A DNA stretch of 7,418 bases from Thermomicrobiaceae bacterium (GTDB lineage: Bacteria > Chloroflexota > Chloroflexia > Thermomicrobiales > Thermomicrobiaceae): contig SLFF01000261.1 in NCBI GenBank assembly GCA_007124395.1, forward strand, positions 1 to 7,418, written 5' to 3'. Within the stretch, counting starts at the first letter, position 1, and each line of letters opens with the position of its first letter. This document shows positions 1-5,191 of the stretch, in pieces. The translations under genes and the position numbers were made by a program. The notes below the pieces were generated by a model. That model had not been told where the DNA came from. It searched no databases and saw only the letters and a list, made by a program, of their open reading frames with translations.

Positions 1-102
1 CGCGACGAGGTGTTGGGCGAATTGGGCGACTTTGCCGGCCAGTTGCTGGAAGCGCTCGGCGGTTCCTCGCAAGAGGTATCGGCGGTTGCCGAGACGCCGT
101 GA
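1..102 (+). CDS. C-terminal fragment of an unidentified protein (5' end outside window)
   Basis: The frame is open from the first base and runs 33 codons to a TGA at 100-102. The visible tail contains an amphipathic acidic stretch (EVLGELGDFAGQLLEAL) followed by a Ser/Ala-rich end. Its stop overlaps the next gene's GTG start at 99-101 (GTGA), the usual sign of translational coupling, so it probably belongs to the same transcript as the downstream glycosyltransferase and perhaps to a polysaccharide cluster. Leucine codons are mostly TTG, as in the glycosyltransferase. No family can be assigned from 33 residues. Confidence 0.55.
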   Translation, partial: RDEVLGELGDFAGQLLEALGGSSQEVSAVAETP

Positions 103-569
103 GCCGGCCGGCCCGCGTCCTGGTGTTGTGCGAGTATCCTTCGCTGCATGGCGGCGAACGGTCGTTGTTGGCGATGTTGGATCAGCCGGTTTTCCGGACC
201 CTGGATATCCACTTGGCGGGACCGCCCGGAGCCCTGGCGACTGCGGTGCAACGTCGTGGATGGACCTATCTGCCCGTGTCCTGGCACGATCCGGGCGGCC
301 GGCGCTGGCCATTGGAGCGTTGCCGTTTCCATCTGGATCAATTGATTTCCCGGGTCCGACCGGCCCTGGTCCACGCCAACAGTCTGGCGATGAGTCGTCT
401 GAGCGGGCCGGTGGTCCAGTCCCGGGGTATTCCGAGTCTCGGGCATCTGCGGGACATCTTGCGGGTGAACCGGCGCGTGCGGAGTGACCTGAGTGCTCAC
501 TCGCGTCTGCTGGCGGTTTCTCAAGCGACGCGACATTGGTATGTGTCGGCCGGCTTGGATCCGGGCTGA
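99..569 (+). CDS. Glycosyltransferase family 4, N-terminal domain only (3'-truncated)
   Basis: The 156-residue product looks like the acceptor-binding N-terminal half of a GT-B fold glycosyltransferase. It has a first beta strand (ARVLVLCEYPSLHGGERSL, residues 5-23) with the Gly-Gly-x-x-x-x-L loop typical of GT4 enzymes, a segment reading RPALVHANSLAMSRL near residues 87-101, and a later LLAVSQATRHWYVSAGLDP that matches the point where GT4 proteins normally read 'AVS..T...y...G.dp..i.vi.nGvD'. The stop comes at exactly that point, so the whole nucleotide-sugar-binding C-terminal domain with its E-x7-E motif is absent. It starts with GTG overlapping the upstream stop. Such enzymes add sugars to lipid-linked or surface glycans; this remnant should be inactive. 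Leucine codons are 9 TTG, 13 CTG and 1 CTC by hand count, unlike the genes to the right. Confidence 0.75.
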   Translation: MSRPARVLVLCEYPSLHGGERSLLAMLDQPVFRTLDIHLAGPPGALATAVQRRGWTYLPVSWHDPGGRRWPLERCRFHLDQLISRVRPALVHANSLAMSRLSGPVVQSRGIPSLGHLRDILRVNRRVRSDLSAHSRLLAVSQATRHWYVSAGLDPG

Positions 570-925
570 TCGATCAGGGAGGCTCGGGATCTGTTCCTGA
601 CCCGGACTGCAGCACCGCGATCGCCTGGGACGTGGCACCGGAGCACGAAGGGGATACGGTGACGGTTGAGGGGCCGGTTGTCGGGGCCTCGCACGTCGAG
701 GGCGTCTCGGGCCAGCCGACATTCCTCAACGTGGGTGCCGATCACCCCGATCCCGATCGGTTCACCGTCGTCATCTGGAACGATGTCCGGGTGCAGTTCG
801 ATCAACCCCCCGAGACGCTCTTTTCCGGACAGGAGATCTGTGTTTCCGGTGAGGTTGCGATCTATGACGACGGCTCATCCCAGATCGTGCTCGATCGGCC
901 CGGCGCGATTACCTACGCTGACTGA
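536..925 (+). CDS. OB-fold protein, 3' part of a secreted/nuclease-associated gene (5'-truncated)
   Basis: The frame is open from a TTG at 536, but recognisable sequence begins only around residue 17, after the break at about 568-575, so the listed start is an accident of read-through and the true N-terminus (probably a signal peptide with or without a catalytic domain) is lost. The rest reads as one five-stranded OB-fold: DTVTVEGPVV (residues 40-49), PTFLNVG (61-67), PDPDRFTVVIW (71-81), a Ser-Gly-Gln-x-Ile-Cys-Val-Ser-Gly strand (97-105) and a final strand ending IVLDRPGAI. I recall this pattern as the C-terminal OB domain of secreted micrococcal-nuclease-like and related Thermomicrobia proteins, where it probably binds nucleic acid or polymers; that identification is from memory. 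Its TGA at 923-925 overlaps tail-to-tail with a minus-strand remnant. No ribosome-binding site is evident at 536. Confidence 0.55.
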   Translation: MVCVGRLGSGLIDQGGSGSVPDPDCSTAIAWDVAPEHEGDTVTVEGPVVGASHVEGVSGQPTFLNVGADHPDPDRFTVVIWNDVRVQFDQPPETLFSGQEICVSGEVAIYDDGSSQIVLDRPGAITYAD

Positions 926-1178
926 TCGGGCGGACGGGATTCTCGCAGCAGCTGTTCGATCCGCTCCTGCTGTTGCTCAATCCGCTCGAGCCGCTGGTCG
1001 AAATCCTCGAGTTCCGCAATGCGCGCTTTCAGGTTCTGTACTTCCTCCGGATTTCCTGCATGACGGTTCTGGTATCGATTGCCTGCTCGTCCATGTCCAT
1101 CGCCTCTGCAAACGCCTCGAGATCGAGGGTAACCGCCACATCTTGGGGCAACTGCGGCTGTTGCGCCAGTGTCGGTGC
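913..1178 (-). pseudogene. Frameshifted minus-strand remnant ending in a coiled coil
   Basis: Two reading frames on the minus strand join into one plausible protein end. From 1178 down, one frame reads ...LPQDVAVTLDLEAFAEAMD and stays open to a TGA at 1029-1031. A second frame, offset by one base, carries NPEEVQNLKARIAELEDF followed by a Gln/Glu-rich heptad pattern (RLERIEQQQERIEQLL) and stops at TAG (913-915). The acidic first part and the coiled-coil second part are both protein-like, but neither frame is protein-like over the full length, which suggests a one-base shift between about 1050 and 1110. No convincing start codon or ribosome-binding site exists, and the first frame is closed upstream by a stop lying inside the palindrome at 1178-1195. 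It could be a decayed gene, a sequencing indel, or chance. The family is unknown. Confidence 0.35.
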
Positions 1179-1195
1179 CTACCCACGCGGGTAGG
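1178..1195. promoter_or_regulatory. Palindrome with TACCC/GGGTA arms, possible repressor operator
   Basis: CCTACCC-ACGC-GGGTAGG is a perfect inverted repeat with 7-bp arms and a 4-bp centre. It lies about 115 bases before the DUF542 start, near where an operon promoter would sit (a weak TATACC -10-like element occurs at about 1215). The TACCC...GGGTA arms resemble operators described for CsoR/CstR-type copper or persulfide sensors, which would suit a respiratory-enzyme operon, but that link is inference. No U-run follows it, so it does not look like a terminator. Confidence 0.35.
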
Positions 1196-1263
1196 GACGC
1201 GACGGGCCGGACTATACCGATGGGTGTGTCGATCTAAACAGACAAACCCCTAGACTCAACACA

Positions 1264-1290
1264 TCGCCGAGTGGCGGACAGGAATCGCCA
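1264..1290 (+). promoter_or_regulatory. Leader with two mutually exclusive short hairpins over the first ribosome-binding site
   Basis: CGCC (1265-1268) can pair with GGCG (1273-1276) across a GAGT loop. The same strand, as TGGCG (1272-1276), can instead pair with CGCCA (1286-1290), enclosing gacaggaat, whose AGGA (1280-1283) is the ribosome-binding site for the ATG at 1291. The two stems exclude each other. Arms are only 4-5 bp, so this may be chance. If real, it would tune initiation at 1291 but leave the second start at 1309 free. Confidence 0.25.
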
Positions 1291-1308
1291 ATGAACAGGG
1301 GAACGATT

Positions 1309-1539
1309 ATGAAGACTACTCCACCAGACACAAGGGAACTGGAACAGAAGATACATGACACGCCGATCCGCGATCTGGTGGAAGAGTATCCCGGCGTGAT
1401 GCCGGTTCTCAACCAGTGTGGAATCGATATCTGCTGCGGTGGCGGTCTGACGGTGCCGCAGGCAGCCGAAGCGCACAAGCTGGATCAGTTTGCGCTCAAC
1501 AATCAGGTGATCCGAATCATCCGCGGGGAAGGGGTATAG
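1309..1539 (+). CDS. Stand-alone DUF542 (ScdA N-terminal type) small cysteine protein
   Basis: The 76-residue product is almost entirely one DUF542 domain: an IRDLVEEYPGVMPVLNQCGI helix-turn segment followed by the hallmark GIDICCGGG (two adjacent cysteines and Gly-Gly), then the LTVPQAAEAHKLD helix. In ScdA/YtfE/RIC proteins this domain precedes a di-iron hemerythrin domain, and the whole protein repairs iron-sulfur clusters damaged by nitric oxide or oxidants. Here the hemerythrin part is absent, so the protein may act as a thiol, metal or NO carrier or partner for the neighbouring membrane protein; that role is inference. Two in-frame starts have equally good ribosome-binding sites: ATG 1291 (AGGA, 7 nt) and ATG 1309 (AGGGG at 1297-1301, 7 nt). 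I chose 1309 because the six extra residues add nothing to the domain. The gene ends 2 nt before the next start and is the first gene of the four-gene unit. Confidence 0.82.
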   Translation: MKTTPPDTRELEQKIHDTPIRDLVEEYPGVMPVLNQCGIDICCGGGLTVPQAAEAHKLDQFALNNQVIRIIRGEGV

Positions 1540-1541
1540 CT

Positions 1542-2801
1542 ATGGGTCCCCGGCTGGTGCCGCTCGTGATCGTCGCAGCGGTCCTCGGGTTTGTCGGTGC
1601 GTCAGCCGGGACGGCCCTTGCTCCGGAATTTCCGCGACTCTGGAACGCAGCGATCGGGCTCGTTATTCTCGGTGGAATCACACCGATGATCTATGCCGTC
1701 AACGCGCGGATTATTCCGGTCTTCAGTCGTCGTGACTGGCAGATGCCGAATCTGCTCGCCGCGGCGATGATCCTTGCTATTGTCAGTGGCTGGATAACGT
1801 TCATTGGTCGAGCCGGGGGCTGGACTGGCGTCGAAGCGATCGGCCTGCTGGCCGCGCTGGCAGGCGGATTGAGCTTTATGGCGAGCATTGTAATGCTGTT
1901 CCGCTCACCAGTTTCCGATCGACCTTCCCCACCCCCGCCGTTCCCAGAGCAATCGAATATCGATCAGACTGCAACGCAGTTCACCCGGCTGGCCGGTATG
2001 TGGCTGATCGTGGGACTCCTTATCGGTGCAGTGTCCGTGTTCTGGACACCATCCTTCGGGCGCTGGGAGCTTGTCTGGGCGCATGCGATGCTGATCGGCT
2101 GGTTTCTCTCGATGGCGAGCGGGGTCAGCTATCACGTTCTGCCCCGATGGAGTGGGCAGCACTGGCGCTGGCCGAGACTGCCGGCGATTCATCTCCGCCT
2201 GGTGCAGTTCGGCCTGCCAGTTATGGTGCTGGCGCTCGCGATCGACACCCAGTGGCTGTTCTTCGTGGCTGGCCCGGTCCAGACGATTGCCCTGCTGCTC
2301 TTCGTTGTCAATGTATTGCCGCAGGCTAGCGGCTTGCCGATGGTGCCGCGTATTGGAGTCACTGCAGCGAGCTGGATGCTGGTGATCGGCGTCACACTCG
2401 GTGCGGGGTTCGCAATCGATCCGATCAATCATGTGACGCTACGATTCACTCATGCGCAAACCAATCTGTTTGGCTGGGCCGGTTTACTGGTCTGTGGGGT
2501 CGGCTACTACCTGTTCCCCAGATTTGCTGGAAATGCGCTCGCCTGGCCGAGACTGGCCAAGATCCAGATGACGCTGCTCATCATCGCGGTGGTCATCAAC
2601 GCCACCGTCTGGTGGTGGTATGTCTCCCGGGATGCCGGGGTTCAGACGTGGTTGATCGCATCTGGTCTGCTGATTACGGCGTCACTGGCAACCTGGGCGC
2701 TGATCGTCGGCAAGACATTCTTCTCGGCGTCCAGATCGTCCGTCGGGGCGTCAGTCCAGATGAAACCACGCGGCAAGGTGCCGATGATGCGACCTCGCTG
2801 A
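1542..2801 (+). CDS. Twelve-helix membrane protein, NnrS / heme-copper oxidase subunit I-like
   Basis: The 419-residue protein has about twelve hydrophobic segments (roughly residues 5-27, 36-60, 70-90, 96-121, 148-168, 175-200, 217-234, 238-260, 271-292, 304-326, 341-361, 369-394), the number and length typical of the NnrS family. Two segments share an internal pattern: His181...Gly-Trp...Gly-x-x-Tyr-His-x-Leu-Pro-Arg (201-202), and His304...Gly-Trp...Gly-x-x-Tyr-x-x-x-Pro-Arg (326-327). Such helices with a His at one end and Tyr...Pro-Arg at the other recall heme-binding helices of NnrS and of heme-copper oxidase subunit I. NnrS of Rhodobacter is a heme and copper membrane protein linked to tolerance of nitric oxide. 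The six-histidine copper/heme set of a true oxidase is not seen, so this is probably not a terminal oxidase. It starts at ATG 1542 behind a GGGGAAGGGG site, 2 nt after the DUF542 stop; the frame is open further upstream (to 1416) but only as overlap. The exact family name is uncertain. Confidence 0.7.
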   Translation: MGPRLVPLVIVAAVLGFVGASAGTALAPEFPRLWNAAIGLVILGGITPMIYAVNARIIPVFSRRDWQMPNLLAAAMILAIVSGWITFIGRAGGWTGVEAIGLLAALAGGLSFMASIVMLFRSPVSDRPSPPPPFPEQSNIDQTATQFTRLAGMWLIVGLLIGAVSVFWTPSFGRWELVWAHAMLIGWFLSMASGVSYHVLPRWSGQHWRWPRLPAIHLRLVQFGLPVMVLALAIDTQWLFFVAGPVQTIALLLFVVNVLPQASGLPMVPRIGVTAASWMLVIGVTLGAGFAIDPINHVTLRFTHAQTNLFGWAGLLVCGVGYYLFPRFAGNALAWPRLAKIQMTLLIIAVVINATVWWWYVSRDAGVQTWLIASGLLITASLATWALIVGKTFFSASRSSVGASVQMKPRGKVPMMRPR

Positions 2802-2843
2802 CGTTCGTCTCCGTGCCGTCAACAGGGTGGAGTGGGAAGGGCC

Positions 2844-3818
2844 ATGAGTCGATTTCGGATACTGGCAATCAGCACGATTGCTGTGGTCTACGGGTTGATC
2901 GTCTTCGGCGGCATCGTCCGGATTACCGATTCCGGGATGGGGTGTGGGCCTGACTGGCCTCTCTGCAACGGAGAGGTGATTCCCAGTGTCTGGACGATGG
3001 AGACGACGCTCGAGTACCTCCACCGCGTCATCGCGCTGGTCGTCATCATTCTTACGACTGCGCTGCTGATTGCTGGATGGAGAAAACGGCACGAGCATCC
3101 CGGCTACCGCGCTATTCCGATGGTTGCCGTCGCGTTCGTTGTGATCCAGTCCGGCCTCGGTGCGATTACCGTGCTGCTGGATCTTCATGCAGAAGTCACC
3201 ACTGCCCATCACGCATTGGCGCAGATCTTTCTGGGGACGCTGATCGTTCTGGGTGTGCTGACCTTCCGACCCCGGCTGTCTGGAGGTCCCCCTCACCAGC
3301 CTTCGGGCAGCAGCCGGGTCACCCGGGCAGGCATTGTCGCGGGAGTGGCAACGATGGCACTCCTGCTCGCTGGCGCATATACGGCCACGACCGGCGCCGG
3401 CTACGCCTGTCCGGAGTGGCCGCTCTGCAGCGGGTACTACGTGCCTGGAACCGGATCGAGTCTTGTGGATACCCAGTTGATCCATCGCTGGCTGGCACTG
3501 ATCAGCGCGCTGGCGATTGGCTATCTGATCTATGAGATCCGCCAATGGCGGAGCGACGCGTCACTGATGCTGAACCTCGCCTACGGCCTCGGCGTGATCA
3601 TGCTGCTCCAGATCATGGTTGGAGCGGCAAATGTCTGGACACAGATGAACGATGTCTTTGCCGCGCTGCATGTGGCGCTGGCCACCCTGATCTGGGCATT
3701 GCTGGTTCTGATCGTGACGGTCGACAACCTTGTGCCGAAACCCGGACCGATGCCGATTGAAGCGGCCGATCTGCCGGAGTCGCTCGAACTCAGCAGCCAG
3801 AGAAAAGGAGCCTCATGA
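2844..3818 (+). CDS. ctaA: Heme A synthase (COX15/CtaA)
   Basis: The 324-residue, eight-helix protein oxidises the C8 methyl of heme O to the formyl group of heme A for aa3-type cytochrome oxidase. It shows the two-fold repeated four-helix architecture. First half: TDSGMGCGPDWPLCNG with the loop cysteine pair Cys34/Cys41, then EYLHRV with Glu57 and His60, and His122/His123. Second half: a second cysteine pair (ACPEWPLCSG, Cys189/Cys195), His214 (IHRWLAL) and His276 (AALHVALA). These match the heme ligands, Glu57 and cysteine pairs of Bacillus subtilis CtaA almost position for position. The ATG at 2844 follows GGGAAGGG; an in-frame GTG at 2832 would add four residues and has a poorer site. The stop overlaps the next gene's ATG (ATGA, 3815-3818). 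No farnesyltransferase ctaB or oxidase subunit gene is in the window, so these lie elsewhere. Confidence 0.93.
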   Translation: MSRFRILAISTIAVVYGLIVFGGIVRITDSGMGCGPDWPLCNGEVIPSVWTMETTLEYLHRVIALVVIILTTALLIAGWRKRHEHPGYRAIPMVAVAFVVIQSGLGAITVLLDLHAEVTTAHHALAQIFLGTLIVLGVLTFRPRLSGGPPHQPSGSSRVTRAGIVAGVATMALLLAGAYTATTGAGYACPEWPLCSGYYVPGTGSSLVDTQLIHRWLALISALAIGYLIYEIRQWRSDASLMLNLAYGLGVIMLLQIMVGAANVWTQMNDVFAALHVALATLIWALLVLIVTVDNLVPKPGPMPIEAADLPESLELSSQRKGAS

Positions 3819-4924
3819 TGGAGATCCCTTTGAGTAGTGCCAGACCCTCCATGACGTCGATCGATTTCGACGAGCAGCCGTTCATTATCGCCTGGGAGTT
3901 GACCCAGGCCTGCAACCTGGCCTGCGTCCACTGCCGGGCAGCATCCCAGTTGCAGCGTTCACCGGGTGAGCTGCGCTTCCATGAAGCGCGGAACGTGATC
4001 GATCAGATTGCGGAGTTTCCGGTTCCCCCCGTGCTGGTGTTTACCGGAGGGGACCCGATGCGGCGTCCGGATATCGTCAGCCTGGTCGAGTACGGCTCCG
4101 AGCGCGGGATTCGTTGCACGGTTACGCCAGCCGGTACGCCTCTGGCGAGCAAACGGCGCCTGACCGAGCTTCGTGACGCTGGAGTTGCCCGTATTGCCGT
4201 CAGCCTCGATGGGCCTGGCCCCGTTGAGCATGATGCGTTTCGGCAGGTCACCGGTTCGTTCAGCTGGACAGCCGGCATTATCGAAACCGTGAAAGAGCTG
4301 GAGATCGAACTGCAGATCCATACCACGCTCTGTCGACAGACCCTGCCGTGGATGGCGGAGATGGCCGACCTTGCCGACTGGTTCGATCCTGCCGTCTGGG
4401 CTGTCTTCTGTCTGGTTCCGACTGGGCGGGGAATGGCTACCGAGCCGATCTCCGCCGAAGAGTACGAGCAGGTATTTCCATGGTTGCTGGAACGGAGCCA
4501 GGAAGCATCCTGGGATCTCAAGCTCACCGAGGGCTACCATTTTCGCCGGATTCAGCATCAGCGACATGCCGGGCAGATGGTTTCGGGTCCCGGCTATCAT
4601 GCCAGTCCTGACAATCTGATCGGCCGGGCGCCTCGAGCTGTGAACGCCGGGAATGGCTTCTGTTTCATCTCTCATACCGGGGACATCACTCCCAGCGGTT
4701 TCCTGCCTGTTGTGACCGGGAACGTGCGGCAGGACTCTCTGGCCGATGTCTATCGAAATCACGAGGTGTTTCAGCAGCTTCGACGCCCGGCAGAATTCAC
4801 CGGAAAGTGTGGCGGCTGTTTCTATCGTGATATCTGCGGTGGATCACGCTCCCGAGCCTACGCCGCAACTGGCGACTATCTGGCCACGGATCCGGCTTGC
4901 GCCTATGTGCCCCCGAAGAGGTGA
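3815..4924 (+). CDS. Radical SAM/SPASM enzyme related to NirJ/AhbD heme-biosynthesis proteins
   Basis: The 369-residue protein has the radical SAM cluster motif CNLACVHC (Cys33, Cys37, Cys40), preceded by the strand PFIIAWELTQA, the SAM-binding GGDP (78-81), and the later strand VARIAVSLDG (124-133). The C-terminus is a SPASM-type region with Cys283, then GKCGGCFYRDICGGSRSRAYAA (Cys332, Cys335, Cys341) and DPACAYVP (Cys362). The CG-x-C-x-YR-x-x-CGG-x-R-x-RA...GD...DP-x-C pattern is shared with NirJ (heme d1) and AhbD (siroheme-route heme synthase), and I recall it from the family catalogued as TIGR04053. Those enzymes remove or oxidise porphyrin propionates. The start overlaps the ctaA stop by four bases, with AAAAGGAG 4 nt upstream (7 nt from the alternative ATG at 3818), so translation is coupled to heme A synthase. 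A tetrapyrrole substrate is therefore likely but unproven; peptide modification is the alternative. Confidence 0.85.
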   Translation: MMEIPLSSARPSMTSIDFDEQPFIIAWELTQACNLACVHCRAASQLQRSPGELRFHEARNVIDQIAEFPVPPVLVFTGGDPMRRPDIVSLVEYGSERGIRCTVTPAGTPLASKRRLTELRDAGVARIAVSLDGPGPVEHDAFRQVTGSFSWTAGIIETVKELEIELQIHTTLCRQTLPWMAEMADLADWFDPAVWAVFCLVPTGRGMATEPISAEEYEQVFPWLLERSQEASWDLKLTEGYHFRRIQHQRHAGQMVSGPGYHASPDNLIGRAPRAVNAGNGFCFISHTGDITPSGFLPVVTGNVRQDSLADVYRNHEVFQQLRRPAEFTGKCGGCFYRDICGGSRSRAYAATGDYLATDPACAYVPPKR

Positions 4925-4955
4925 TTTCCGACGATAGGCACCTCTCTGCATTTGT

Positions 4956-5002
4956 GGCTGACAGTGTGGCAGTCCCGCGAAACGTAGGCTTCCTTACGGT
5001 TT
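4956..5002 (+). terminator. Two imperfect stem-loops after the radical SAM gene, possible transcript end
   Basis: About 30 bases after the stop, an imperfect stem (GGCTG-A-CA, loop gtg, TG-G-CAGTC, 4956-4974) is followed by AAAC-GTA-GG, loop ctt, CC-T-TAC-G-GTTT (4980-5002; two one-base bulges). Neither has a proper U-run, so intrinsic termination is uncertain. They may simply stabilise the 3' end of the operon messenger. Confidence 0.28.
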
Positions 5003-5057
5003 CACTGGACGGCTACCGGTACAGTTAAAGGGATAGTACAGCGCGGAACGCGCATTG

Positions 5058-5063
5058 CATAAT
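5058..5063 (+). promoter_or_regulatory. Candidate -10 element (CATAAT) for the L,D-transpeptidase gene
   Basis: CATAAT matches the sigma-70 -10 consensus at five of six positions in otherwise GC-rich DNA. The best -35 at 17-bp spacing is only AGTACA (three of six). The implied leader would be about 120 nt and contains small inverted repeats: CCTGG/CCAGG (5105-5109 with 5116-5120) and TTATC/GATAA (5147-5151 with 5159-5163). Confidence 0.28.
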
Positions 5064-5191
5064 CATAACCTGGCGTTGACTTCCGACGGGGATCAGGGCG
5101 ATTACCTGGTCGGCGCCAGGCTCCTGACGGATTCTCCAGCAATTGCTTATCATCAGGAGATAATTGCGCAGACCAAGAGAGAGGTTCATCC

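Noticed and set aside
1220..1242. TGTC...GACA inverted repeat before the DUF542 gene as an FNR/CRP-type site
   Set aside because: Arms are only 4 bp and match neither the FNR (TTGAT-N4-ATCAA) nor the CRP consensus, so chance is the better explanation.
666..1253. 195-codon plus-strand frame overlapping the OB-fold gene
   Set aside because: The translation is Arg/Ser/Pro-rich, unlike a folded protein, and the overlapping frame contains the clear OB-fold strands.
1416..1541. Upstream extension of the 12-helix protein by 42 codons
   Set aside because: The extra part overlaps the DUF542 gene in another frame, is Arg/Ser-rich, and lacks a start site, whereas ATG 1542 has a strong ribosome-binding site and is followed at once by the first helix.
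2751..3545. Long minus-strand open frame (264 codons) opposite ctaA
   Set aside because: Its translation is rich in Arg, Asp, His and Gln without any domain pattern, and it lies antisense to the well-supported heme A synthase; it is a product of the GC-rich codon bias.
3959..4762. Long minus-strand open frame (267 codons) opposite the radical SAM gene
   Set aside because: No recognisable motif and no ribosome-binding site, while the plus strand carries all radical SAM and SPASM motifs.
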